From: Rhodococcus rhodnii
GTDB lineage: Bacteria; Actinomycetota; Actinomycetes; Mycobacteriales; Pseudonocardiaceae
NCBI GenBank assembly: GCA_000720375.1
Contig: JOAA01000008.1
Span: 1 to 64,000 of the forward strand
Reading direction: 5' to 3'
DNA length: 64,000 nt
A program made the position numbers and the translations under genes. Positions 51,329-63,356 of this stretch are shown here, piece by piece. The notes beneath the pieces are model-generated. The model saw only the letters and a program-made list of their open reading frames with translations, searched no databases and was not told the origin of the DNA. The first letter of the stretch is position 1. Every line of letters starts with the position of its first letter.

Positions 51329-51862
51329 CCGCGAACTCGATGCGCCGCAAAGCGCATCTCAGGATGCGGCAACGGTGGACACGGGGTGCCGGAACGGTGG
51401 ACACACGAGGCTGGAACCGGCAACTCGGGGTGCCGGAAAGAGCGTTTCGGTGTGCGGGAAAGTGCAACTCGGGGTGCCGCAACGGTGGACACGGGGTGCC
51501 GGAACGGTGGACACACGGCGGGAACCGGCAACTCGGTGTGCGGGAAAGTGCATCTCGGGGTGCCGGAGTGGTGGACACGGCGTGCTGGAGTGGTGGACAT
51601 GGGGTGGGGGATGGTGGGCACGGCTGTTGTGCTGAGAACCGCCCGGTAGGCCCTACCCCTCGATGGGCCAGCCGGGCGGTTCACGGTCCGAGCAAGCACC
51701 CGCGGTCACGGCCACCGCCCGGCCCCCGTCCGGACGGTCTCCCTCCTCCGTGTCCCCTCTCGCACCTGCCTCCTCGCGACAGGGACAAGCCTGCCGCTCA
51801 ACAGGGGTGTGCCGGCAGCGTGAAGGCCCCTGACTAGGGGTGGGTAGGACTACTCAACTGGT
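51329..51862. other. Non-coding gap with a short-repeat array
   Basis: No gene is supported in these 534 bases. The first 300 contain the repeat array listed separately. The remainder has weak hairpins close to the glnD stop, including CCCCT/AGGGG (51827-51840), which may end glnD. Translations of the open frames are Gly/Arg/Thr-rich and consist of the repeats. Confidence 0.6.
51338..51640. repeat. Degenerate repeat array with 110-bp period
   Basis: The 37-base block beginning AACGGTGGACACGGGGTGCC is identical at 51371-51407 and 51481-51517. Both copies are followed by GGAACCGGCAACTCGG and then a GTGCGGGAAAGTGCA-like segment. Within and around these, GGTGGACAC and GGGGTGCCGGA recur about every 20-25 bases up to 51640, drifting in sequence. 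The layout suggests two alternating modules that were duplicated and then decayed. Confidence 0.8.
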
Positions 51863-55934
<4,072 letters not shown>

Positions 55935-56035
55935 ATCGTCCTCCCGTGCTGTGTTTTGCTCCGGCAGGATCGATAAGTGGTGTTTCCTGAGATGGCACCG
56001 CGCGTTTCGCCGCTGTGAACTGTGCGACCGGCTTT

Positions 56036-56051
56036 GTTACGAGCGCGTTTC
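56036..56051 (-). promoter_or_regulatory. GlnR-type operator upstream of amt
   Basis: On the minus strand the sequence is GAAAC-N6-GTAAC, the two half-sites of a GlnR box (gTnAC-N6-GaAAC) in reverse order. Further GTTTC half-sites (plus-strand reading) occur at 55982-55986 and 56004-56008, 22 bp apart, the spacing of a GlnR array, and GTTAC at 56073-56077. All lie within 150 bases upstream of amt. Confidence 0.5.
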
Positions 56052-56132
56052 CTCCCTGGTCGACTTCGAATCGTTACCAATCGGACATCCCGCTTTGTCT
56101 GGCCGGTCACGGCTGGATAGCGTCATAGGACG

Positions 56133-56993
56133 ATGAGCCGAGGTAGGAGCGACGAGAAGGCTGCCCAGCCGGTGGGTTTCCCACCGATCGCGCTGGGCGC
56201 TTTGCGCTGCCCGCACTGCCAGTCGCCCTTCGACCAGCAGGGGCGGACGCTTCGGTGCACGTCCGGGCACAGTTTCGACCTGGCCCGGCAGGGTTACGTG
56301 AACCTGATGGGCTCCGGGGTCGGCGACACCAAGGAGATGGTGACCGCCCGCGACGAGTTCCTGGCGGCCGGGCACTACGCCCCGCTGGCCCGGCTGGTGG
56401 CCCACGAGGCCGCCCGTGACCTGCGGCGAGACGCCCTGGTTGTGGACGCGGGTACCGGTACGGGTTACTACCTTGCGGCGACATTGGCCCGCGCTCACGC
56501 CGCGACCGGGCTCGGCATGGACACGTCGACAGCCGCCCTGCGCCGGGCGGCCCGCGCGTACCCGGGGATCGGCGCGGTGGCGTGGGATCTGTGGAAGCCG
56601 TGGCCGGTGCAGACCGGGGCGGCGGACGTGATCATGAACATCTTCGCGCCGCGGAACCTGATCGAGTGCCATCGTGTGCTGCGGCCGGACGGCACGCTCG
56701 TGGTCGTCACGCCGGACTCCACGCACCTGTCCGAGCTACGCACGTACATCGACATGCTCGATGTGGACGCGGACAAGCTGACCAGGCTCGACTCTTCGCT
56801 GCAGTCCCAGTTCTCGCTGACCGGACGGCACGACTGCGAGATCGAGCTGACGCTCGAGCCGGAGGACGTGCACCGGGTCGTCCACATGGGACCGAACGCG
56901 TATCACGTGCCGCCGTCGGCGTTGGCCGCGATCAAACGGACGCTGACAGTGACGGCGGCGTTCGTGGTTTCCGTCTACCGTAGGGAACCGTGA
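56133..56993 (+). CDS. RlmA-family 23S rRNA (guanine-N1)-methyltransferase
   Basis: Methylates G745 or G748 of 23S rRNA, in some actinomycetes giving tylosin or mycinamicin resistance. The 286-residue protein has an N-terminal zinc finger (LRCPHCQSPF then LRCTSGHSFDLARQGYVNL) and the SAM domain (VVDAGTGTGYYLAATL, VIMNIFAPRNLIECHRVLRPDG). Whether it is the housekeeping or the resistance subtype cannot be told from sequence. Its stop overlaps the next gene by four bases. Confidence 0.88.
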   Translation: MSRGRSDEKAAQPVGFPPIALGALRCPHCQSPFDQQGRTLRCTSGHSFDLARQGYVNLMGSGVGDTKEMVTARDEFLAAGHYAPLARLVAHEAARDLRRDALVVDAGTGTGYYLAATLARAHAATGLGMDTSTAALRRAARAYPGIGAVAWDLWKPWPVQTGAADVIMNIFAPRNLIECHRVLRPDGTLVVVTPDSTHLSELRTYIDMLDVDADKLTRLDSSLQSQFSLTGRHDCEIELTLEPEDVHRVVHMGPNAYHVPPSALAAIKRTLTVTAAFVVSVYRREP

Positions 56994-57568
56994 TCGAAGT
57001 CCCGGGCACGGCCATCACGGACTCCGAGTGGTTACGTGCACAGCTTTCCTTGTCGGCGAAGCGTTATCCGTTGGGTGACCGGGTCGCGCTCGGGGTGTTG
57101 TGGTGGTACTCGGCCAGTTCGGTGTTGTTCGGGGCGGTCGTGGAGTCGCGGGACCCGGCATTGAGTGCGCTGACGCTGACGCTGGACCCGGAAGGGCGGG
57201 TGCGGGAGGCGCGTTCGCCGGTGTTCGACGGGGATCTGCCTGCGCGGACGCACGAGATGCTGACGACCGCGATCTCGTCCGTCGCCAAGGTCAGCGGTGC
57301 GCGTGAACGCCAGCTGTGGGCGATTGCCGCGGACTCTTTGGCGACCCGCCTGCTGTGGGCGGACAAGACGTCCCAGGCCGCGGACTTCGCAGCGATGATC
57401 GGACCTGAGTTGCCGACACCCCGGTACGTCGAGGTCAATGGGCAAGAATTCGTCAGGCGGGTGTCGTGCTGCTTGATCTACACCGCCGTGAACGAGGACA
57501 AGTGCACGAGTTGTCCCAGGCAGAAGCCCGCGGAACGGCTGGAGCGGCTCTCCCGCTTGGTGGGATGA
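56990..57568 (+). CDS. FhuF-like Fe-S protein
   Basis: A 192-residue protein whose C-terminus has RRVSCCLIYTAVNEDKCTSCPRQKPAERL, the CC-x10-C-x2-C pattern of the FhuF family (2Fe-2S ferric-siderophore reductases). The N-terminal part has no recognised domain. No siderophore gene is nearby, and it is translationally coupled (GTG 56990) to the rRNA methyltransferase, so it may use its cluster for another role. The coupling is the only clue. Confidence 0.8.
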   Translation: MIEVPGTAITDSEWLRAQLSLSAKRYPLGDRVALGVLWWYSASSVLFGAVVESRDPALSALTLTLDPEGRVREARSPVFDGDLPARTHEMLTTAISSVAKVSGARERQLWAIAADSLATRLLWADKTSQAADFAAMIGPELPTPRYVEVNGQEFVRRVSCCLIYTAVNEDKCTSCPRQKPAERLERLSRLVG

Positions 57569-57583
57569 CGATCCCGCTGCAGC

Positions 57584-57589
57584 TACGGT
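57584..57589 (+). promoter_or_regulatory. -10 element of a leaderless metY transcript
   Basis: TACGGT lies seven bases before the GTG at 57597 and is identical to the -10 of the PP2C gene. The next upstream in-frame GTG (57588) overlaps the hexamer and is therefore unlikely. Confidence 0.45.
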
Positions 57590-57596
57590 GTGCCTT

Positions 57597-58885
57597 GTGA
57601 GTGAACGGACGTGGGGTTTCCGGACGCGGGCGTTGCATGCCGGTGGGTCTCCTGACCCGGCCACCGGGGCCCGGGCCGTACCGATCTACCAGTCGACGAG
57701 CTTCGTCTTCGAGGACACGACCGACGCGGCGAACCTTTTCGCATTGCAGAAGTACGGCAACATCTACAGCCGGATCGGCAACCCGACCGTGGCCGCGTTC
57801 GAGGAGCGGATCGCCAGCCTGGAAGGCGGGATCGGGGCTGTGGCCACCGCCAGCGGGCAGGCCGCCGAGTTCCTCACGTTCACCGCGTTGGCCGAGGCAG
57901 GCGACCACATCGTCTCCGCCAGCGGCCTCTACGGCGGCACAGTCACCCAACTCGACGGCACGTTGCGGCGCCTGGGTATCTCCACGAGCTTCGTCGATGG
58001 TGAGGTCGAGGACTACGCGGCCGTGATCACCGACCGGACCAAGCTGATCTACACCGAGGTGATCGGCAACCCGTCCGGCACCATCGCCGACCTCGAAGGC
58101 CTCGGGGCACTGGCAAGGGAACACGGAATCCCGTTGGTCGTCGACGCGACTCTGGCGACTCCGTACCTGTGCCGTCCGTTGGAACATGGCGCGGACATCG
58201 TGCTGCACTCGGCCACGAAGTTCCTTGGCGGACATGGCACGACCCTCGGTGGCGTGGTCGTGGAGTCCGGGAGATTCGACTGGGGCAACGGCAACTTCCC
58301 GCGGATGACCGAGGTCGTGCCGTCGTACGGCGGGCTGAAGTACTGGGAGAACTTCGGCGAATACGCCTTCTGCACGCGGTTGAGAGCCGAGCAGCTGCGT
58401 GACATCGGCGCGGTGTTGGCACCGCACTCGGCTTTCCTGCTGCTGCAAGGCGTCGAGACGTTGCCGCAGCGGATGGACGAACACGTCTCGAACGCCAGGA
58501 AAGTCGCGGAATGGCTGTCCCAGGACGACCGCGTCGCCTGGGTCGGCTATGCGGGACTGCCGTCGCACCCGCATCACGCCAGGGCTCAGAAGTACCTGCC
58601 GCAAGGACCCGGCGCGGTGTTCTCGTTCGGGGTCAAGGGCGGCCGGGAAGCCGGCCAGAAGTTCGTCGAGTCCGTGGAGTTGTTGAGCCACTTGGCCAAT
58701 GTCGGCGACGCGCGCAGTCTCGTGATCCACCCTGCCTCCACGACACACCAGCAGCTTTCCGAGGAGCAGCTCGCCTCGGCCGGTGTCGGCGCGGATCTGA
58801 TCCGGCTGTCCGTCGCGGGCTTGAGGACATCGACGACATCCTCTGGGACATCGACCAGGCACTCGCACAGGCGGTGAAGCCATGA
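57597..58885 (+). pseudogene. metY: O-acetylhomoserine sulfhydrylase with C-terminal frameshift
   Basis: PLP enzyme making homocysteine from O-acetylhomoserine and sulfide. Nearly full length: PLP Lys in LHSATKFLGGHGTTLGG, with YSRIGNPTVAAFEERIA and GDARSLVIHPASTTHQQLS. The frame is intact to LIRLSVAGL, where one base is missing or two are extra near 58815-58822. The frame then reads LRTSTTSSGTSTRHSHRR and stops at 58877. The neighbouring frame continues EDIDDILWDIDQALAQAVKP to a stop at 58883-58885, the true family ending. If not a sequencing error, the last helix is lost; it may still be partly active. Confidence 0.8.
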
Positions 58886-59361
58886 CGTGGGAAGGGCCTT
58901 CGGCGGCGCGCCGACGCGAGATTCTCTTGGATACCAAGCGGGTCGCACTGGTCGGCGCGTCCGCGAACACCGCGCGGCCGAGCTACTTCGTTGCCACTTA
59001 TCTGTTGTCGTCCACCAAGTACGAGGTCTCCTTCGTCAATCCAAGGCTGGATTCCCTGCTGGGCGAGCCCGTCTACCCGTCGCTCGCCGACCTGCCGAAG
59101 CCGCCGGATCTGGTCTCGGTGTTCCGCAAGCACGACGATCTCCCGGGCGTCGCCGAGGAAGTCATCGACGCCGGTGCTCGCACGCTCTGGCTCCAGCTCG
59201 GCCTCTGGCACGAACCTGTTGCGCAGCGGGCCGAAGAGGCCGGGCTGAACGTCGTGATGAACCGCTGCGTGAAGATCGAGCACGCCCGGTTCGCGGGAGG
59301 CCTGCACCTCGCCGGCTTCGACACCGGTGTCATTTCCTCGCGCCGCAACAAGTTCCGCTAG
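58882..59361 (+). CDS. CoA-binding domain protein (YccU type)
   Basis: A 159-residue Rossmann-like protein of the CoA_binding_2 family. It has RVALVGASANTARPSYFVATYLL, VNPRLDSLLGEPVYPSLADLPKPPDLVSVF and GLNVVMNRCVKIEH (conserved Cys). Its exact role is unknown. The ATG at 58882 overlaps the ancestral metY stop by ATGA, so it was probably coupled to metY translation, which the frameshift now disturbs. It overlaps the convergent DUF1206 gene by four bases. Confidence 0.87.
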   Translation: MTWEGPSAARRREILLDTKRVALVGASANTARPSYFVATYLLSSTKYEVSFVNPRLDSLLGEPVYPSLADLPKPPDLVSVFRKHDDLPGVAEEVIDAGARTLWLQLGLWHEPVAQRAEEAGLNVVMNRCVKIEHARFAGGLHLAGFDTGVISSRRNKFR

Positions 59362-60152
59362 CCCTTGTGGGCACGTGCGGCGGCGAAGGAGTAGGCGCCG
59401 TACGAGGCGAATCCGAGCGCGACCACGAACAGCAGAACCGAGCCGAAGGTCTGGGCCTGCAACGTCTTCAGCGCGCCGTCCAAGCCTTGTGCCTGCCCGG
59501 GTTCCGCGTTGATCGCGGCAAGGCCGATCAGGATGCCGATGATGCCGTAGGCCACGCCTTTGGCGCTGTGCCCGAAAATGCCCAGCGGCTCAGCGGGTTT
59601 CGGCAACCGCACGCGGTCCAGATCCTCAAGGAACTTCTTCTTCACGCCACGCCGGATGGCCGCGACCGCGACGCCGAGGACGATCAGCGCGAGAATCCCC
59701 ACCAGGACCCTGCCGAATGGCTGGGCCATCAGCTTGGCCGTCCACTCCTGGGTGGCCTGGTTGCTCGACCCGCCGCCGCCTGAGCCGGTGGCCAGCTCAA
59801 TGGTGTAGATGCCGATCGCGGCGGCGACGAACGCACGGGACCCCGCGCCGAACTTGCGGAGGAACCGTTTCTTGCCCTCTTCGACCCAGGTGTACCCGTT
59901 GAAGATCATCAGAACCTGCCAGAGCGCGTACGCCAACAGGCCAACGGCCAACGCCCATAACAGGACCGGGCCGACAGGCGTCTCAGCGAGTGAACCCACC
60001 GCGCCCTTCTGGTCGGCTTGCTCCGACTCACCGAACACGACCTGCAGGGCGAGCCATGCCACGAGCAGGTGCACAACGCCGTAACAGATCATCCCGAACC
60101 GGCCAAGCATCTGCGTTGCCTTGCGGGCACGAACGTCAACCACGACGACCAA
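59358..60152 (-). CDS. DUF1206 membrane protein
   Basis: A 264-residue protein with three pairs of membrane segments in repeated DUF1206 units (LGRFGMICYGVVHLLVAWLAL; FGAGSRAFVAAAIGIYTIELA; FGHSAKGVAYGIIGILIGLAA). Each unit has a glycine-rich G-x2-(S)-x-G-x(A)-Y/V pattern. The function of the family is unknown; it is common in mycelial actinomycetes. Confidence 0.85.
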   Translation of the reverse strand: MVVVVDVRARKATQMLGRFGMICYGVVHLLVAWLALQVVFGESEQADQKGAVGSLAETPVGPVLLWALAVGLLAYALWQVLMIFNGYTWVEEGKKRFLRKFGAGSRAFVAAAIGIYTIELATGSGGGGSSNQATQEWTAKLMAQPFGRVLVGILALIVLGVAVAAIRRGVKKKFLEDLDRVRLPKPAEPLGIFGHSAKGVAYGIIGILIGLAAINAEPGQAQGLDGALKTLQAQTFGSVLLFVVALGFASYGAYSFAAARAHKG

Positions 60153-60193
60153 CTCCCTTCGTCAAGGGATTGACAGCCGCGGCGCCGCGCAAA

Positions 60194-61180
60194 CTACGGC
60201 AAACGGTCTTCCCAGCGGGAGACCAGCAGGCCACGGCCTTCGTCGGTAAGCGAACCCCACAGCCGCAACCGGGCCATGCCGCCGTCGGGGAACACGTCCA
60301 AGCGGGCCTGCGTGGCCTCGCACTCCTCGGTCACGCGGAACAGGTGGCGTGTGTCGGGCTGCAGGCGTTCCCGCGTGAGCAGTTCGTTCCACTCGCCGGA
60401 GGCGTCCGCGCAGCTGACCGTCGCCCAGCCGGGTGCGTTTCCCTTGAAATGGCTGGTGTCCACTTCGACCAGCCGGATGATTCCCTTGGCCGCGAGCCGA
60501 AGCGACACCCAGTCGTTGCCGTCGTCCCTGCGCCGCGCGGTTTCCCAGCCCTCGCCCATCACCGCGGCCGGTCCTGGCGCGATCAGGTTGTTCGGTGACG
60601 AGTAGAACTTGTTGCTGCAGTCGGCGATTTCCGCGCCGTTCTCCAGCGCGGCCAGGTCGAGGTGGTCGAAGTTGAGGAACCTCGGGTCCGCGATGGGTGA
60701 TCCGTGCACGCGCAGCCGGGCGACGCCCCCGTCAGGGTAAATCGTCAACCGGACATGCGTGTAGCGGCGGGAATCCGTGACCTCGAACAGGTTCTTGGTG
60801 TCACCTGACAGCGGTGACTTCGGCAGCACGGTCGTCCACCCGGTCAGTTCCTCGGGGCTCGGGTACCCCTCGACGCTGCACGCCTCGACTGAGGCGAAGG
60901 GCGGGTAGTTGCCGGTGAAGAACGCCGTGTCGATCACCAGGCCCTTGATCACGCCGGGCATCCCGAGCCGGACAATCGCCTGGTCACAGCCTGATTCGCG
61001 GCGACGGCGGGTCTCCCAGCCGTCGTAGACCTGTCCTTTGTGGCCGAAGGTGTACGGCTGGAAGACCGGTTCGGTCGCCTTGATCAGGTTCTCGCGTTCG
61101 GCGAACAGCTCGTCGTTCGCCCACACCACCGCCCCGCCGAACCGGCGATTGGCCAGGTCAGGGCTGTCCTGAAAGCTCAC
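60194..61180 (-). CDS. alc: Allantoicase
   Basis: Hydrolyses allantoate to ureidoglycolate and urea. The 328-residue protein has two jelly-roll repeats, each with a RRRESGCDQAIVRLG/RRRDDGNDWVSLRLA-type segment, with WETRRRRE and WETARRRDDG, plus YPDGGVARLRVHG and FPDGGMARLRLWG. This internal duplication is the hallmark of allantoicases. The start overlaps the allantoinase stop by four bases, so the two are coupled. Confidence 0.95.
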   Translation of the reverse strand: MSFQDSPDLANRRFGGAVVWANDELFAERENLIKATEPVFQPYTFGHKGQVYDGWETRRRRESGCDQAIVRLGMPGVIKGLVIDTAFFTGNYPPFASVEACSVEGYPSPEELTGWTTVLPKSPLSGDTKNLFEVTDSRRYTHVRLTIYPDGGVARLRVHGSPIADPRFLNFDHLDLAALENGAEIADCSNKFYSSPNNLIAPGPAAVMGEGWETARRRDDGNDWVSLRLAAKGIIRLVEVDTSHFKGNAPGWATVSCADASGEWNELLTRERLQPDTRHLFRVTEECEATQARLDVFPDGGMARLRLWGSLTDEGRGLLVSRWEDRLP

Positions 61181-62499
61181 GCGTCCTCCCGGCCCAGCAG
61201 ATCGCCGTGCATTTCCTCACCGGTGACCTTGATACCGCGCAGCCACGTCGACACAACGCGACCCGCGAGCGGCACGCCGTGATACGCCGTGACCGCGTTG
61301 CGGTGGTGCAGCTGCTCGGCCTGCACGACAAACGCCTCATCCGGCGCGAACACGCAGAAGTCGGCGTCGTACCCCGGCGCGATCTGGCCCTTGTGCTGCA
61401 TGCCTGCCAAGTCGGCCGGCCGGTGGGCCATCCACTCGGCCACGTCGAACATCGTGAAGCCGCGGCGACGCGCCTGCGTCCACACCGCGGGCAGGCCGAC
61501 CTGCAGGCCCGCGATCCCGCCCCACGCGTCCCCGAAGTCGCCCGTGTCGAACCGCTTGAGCTCGACCGTGCACGGCGAGTGGTCACTGACGATGAAGTCG
61601 ATGACGCCGTCCTTGAGCCCTTGCCACAGGGCCTCCCGGTTGGCCGCGTCGCGGATCGGCGGGCAGCACTTGAACTGGGTCGCGCCGTCCGGGATCTCCT
61701 CGGCCACGAACGTGAGGTAGTGCGGGCACGTCTCGACGGTCAGGTCGAGGCCTTCGTCCTTGGCCTCGGCGATCATCGGCAAGGCGCTGGCCGACGCCAG
61801 GTGCAGGATGTGCGCCCGCGCCCCGGTCTTGCGGGTCAGCTCGATCACCTTGGCGATCGCGGTGTTCTCGGCCTCGTCCGGCCGGGACGCCAGGAAGTCG
61901 GCGTACTTGCGGCCGGTCGGCTTGGTGATCGAGTGCCCGTCCTCGGCGTGCACGATCATCAGCCCGTTGAACCGGTTCATCGCCGTCAACGCGGCCTCGA
62001 ACTGCGCGAAGGTCAGGTGGCCGAATTCGTCCACACCGGAGTGCAGCAGGAAGCTCTTGAAGCCGAACACCCCGGCGTCGTGCATGGGCCGCAACTGCTG
62101 GAGGTTGCCGGGCACGGCACCGCCCCAGAAGCCCACGTCGATGTGTAACCGGCCTTCCGCCGTCTTGCGCTTGACCTCGAGGGCGTCCACGTCGGTGGTC
62201 GGCGGGAGGCTGTTGAGCGGCATGTCGAGCATGGTCGTGATGCCGCCTGCCGCGGCGGCACGGGTGGCGGTCTTGAAACCCTCCCACTCGGTCCGGCCGG
62301 GGTCGTTGACGTGCACGTGGGTGTCCACGAGGCCGGGAAGCAGCACCTGGTTCGCGCCGAGCTCGATCACCCGGTCGGCGTCAAGAGCGCTGTTCAACGG
62401 TTCGACGGCGACGATGCGCCCCTCCCGCACGCCAACTGTCCCCTCGGTCTGTCCAGCCGAGGTGATCATCCTGCGGGCCCGGAACACCAGGTCCAGCAC
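61177..62499 (-). CDS. allB: Allantoinase
   Basis: Opens the allantoin ring to allantoate. The 440-residue amidohydrolase has LLPGLVDTHVHVNDPGRTEWEGF with the metal-binding HxH, GGAVPGNLQQLRPMHDAGVFGFKSFL with the carboxylated Lys position, HAEDGHSI, HILHLASA and DFIVSDHSPC (each listed separately). The GTG at 62499 has GAGGGTGGCAG upstream. It is the promoter-proximal gene of allB-alc, divergent from the urate branch. Confidence 0.95.
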   Translation of the reverse strand: MLDLVFRARRMITSAGQTEGTVGVREGRIVAVEPLNSALDADRVIELGANQVLLPGLVDTHVHVNDPGRTEWEGFKTATRAAAAGGITTMLDMPLNSLPPTTDVDALEVKRKTAEGRLHIDVGFWGGAVPGNLQQLRPMHDAGVFGFKSFLLHSGVDEFGHLTFAQFEAALTAMNRFNGLMIVHAEDGHSITKPTGRKYADFLASRPDEAENTAIAKVIELTRKTGARAHILHLASASALPMIAEAKDEGLDLTVETCPHYLTFVAEEIPDGATQFKCCPPIRDAANREALWQGLKDGVIDFIVSDHSPCTVELKRFDTGDFGDAWGGIAGLQVGLPAVWTQARRRGFTMFDVAEWMAHRPADLAGMQHKGQIAPGYDADFCVFAPDEAFVVQAEQLHHRNAVTAYHGVPLAGRVVSTWLRGIKVTGEEMHGDLLGREDA

Positions 62500-62509
62500 C
62501 TGCCACCCT

Positions 62510-62540
62510 CTTTCCGCTTCGCGCTTTCCGCTTCGTGAAA
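62510..62540. promoter_or_regulatory. Tandem 12-bp repeats between the two purine-degradation operons
   Basis: CTTTCCGCTTCG occurs at 62510-62521 and 62524-62535, with a period of 14 bp. The second copy forms TTTC-N8-GAAA (62525-62540), an inverted pair like the sites of IclR-type allantoin regulators. Both divergent start regions lie within 35 bases, so one regulator could control both operons. Confidence 0.5.
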
Positions 62541-62553
62541 CAGGATCGCGGGC

Positions 62554-62559
62554 TAATGT
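62554..62559 (+). promoter_or_regulatory. -10 element of leaderless OHCU decarboxylase transcript
   Basis: TAATGT lies six bases before the GTG at 62566, with no ribosome site between them. Confidence 0.5.
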
Positions 62560-62565
62560 GGGCCC

Positions 62566-63048
62566 GTGCCTGCCGTCAACCTGCGCCTATTCAACTCGGC
62601 TCCGGCCGAAGAGCTTCGTCCGATGCTGAGAGATTGTCTCGCGGTGCCTCGTTGGGCCGACGAGGTGCTCGCCATGCGACCATTCGCCGACCGTGCGACA
62701 TTACTGTCCGTGGCCTTCTCCCGGGCAAGTGAGCTGAGCAATGACGAGCTCCACCTGGCAATGGCCGCCCATCCCCGAATAGGTGAACGGAAAAACGGCG
62801 ACGCTTGGTCACAGGCGGAGCAGTCCGGGGTTGACCAGTCCTTGGGATCGCGGCTCGTTTCGGCGAACGAGCGGTACGAGGAGCGATTCGGGCATATCTA
62901 CCTGGTTTTCGCTTCGGGCCGAAGTGGCGAGGAGCTGCTGGCGATCCTGGAGGAGCGCCTGGCCAACTCGCCCGCCGACGAGCTGCGGATCGTGAACGGT
63001 GAGCTGGCCAAGATCGCGTTGCGCCGGTTGGAGCAGTTGGTTGTCTAG
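62566..63048 (+). CDS. uraD: 2-oxo-4-hydroxy-4-carboxy-5-ureidoimidazoline decarboxylase
   Basis: Makes S-allantoin from OHCU, the third step of urate breakdown. The 160-residue protein has the catalytic histidine in MAAHPRIGERK and the substrate-binding GHIYLVFASGRSGEELLAILEERL (parts) of the OHCU decarboxylase family. GTG 62566 starts a likely leaderless message. It is followed by hiuH (8-base overlap) and uricase. Confidence 0.93.
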   Translation: MPAVNLRLFNSAPAEELRPMLRDCLAVPRWADEVLAMRPFADRATLLSVAFSRASELSNDELHLAMAAHPRIGERKNGDAWSQAEQSGVDQSLGSRLVSANERYEERFGHIYLVFASGRSGEELLAILEERLANSPADELRIVNGELAKIALRRLEQLVV

Positions 63049-63355
63049 CGCGGTGACGACCCACGTCCTGGACGCGGCGCTGGGGCGTCCGGCGGTTGGC
63101 GTTCCTGTGCGCCTGGAGGCCGCGGACGGGTCCTTGGTCGCTTCGGGGTCGACCGATTCGGACGGACGGTTGCGTTCTTTGGGGCCGTCGGCTTTGGAGC
63201 CCGGTGTCTACCGGCTGGTGTTCGACATCGCGGCGTATCACGGGCCGGACGCGTTCTACCCGACGATCACGGTGGAGTTCCGATTTTCCGAGGGGCACTA
63301 CCACGTGCCGATCCTGCTGAGCCCGTTCGCGTATTCGACCTACCGAGGGAGCTGA
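63041..63355 (+). CDS. 5-hydroxyisourate hydrolase (transthyretin-like)
   Basis: Hydrolyses HIU to OHCU. A 104-residue transthyretin-like protein with the N-terminal THVLDAALGRPAVGV and the C-terminal signature PFAYSTYRGS; the catalytic His and Arg are in THV and PVRLE. The TTG at 63041 is preferred because GGAG lies seven bases upstream and the start then overlaps the uraD stop by eight bases; GTG 63053 is the alternative but has no ribosome site. Confidence 0.9.
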   Translation: MSSAVTTHVLDAALGRPAVGVPVRLEAADGSLVASGSTDSDGRLRSLGPSALEPGVYRLVFDIAAYHGPDAFYPTITVEFRFSEGHYHVPILLSPFAYSTYRGS

Positions 63356-63356
63356 G

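Noticed and set aside
51338..51640. CRISPR-like array
   Set aside because: The repeated blocks are unequal and drift, the intervening sequences are themselves repeats, and no cas gene is present in the window.
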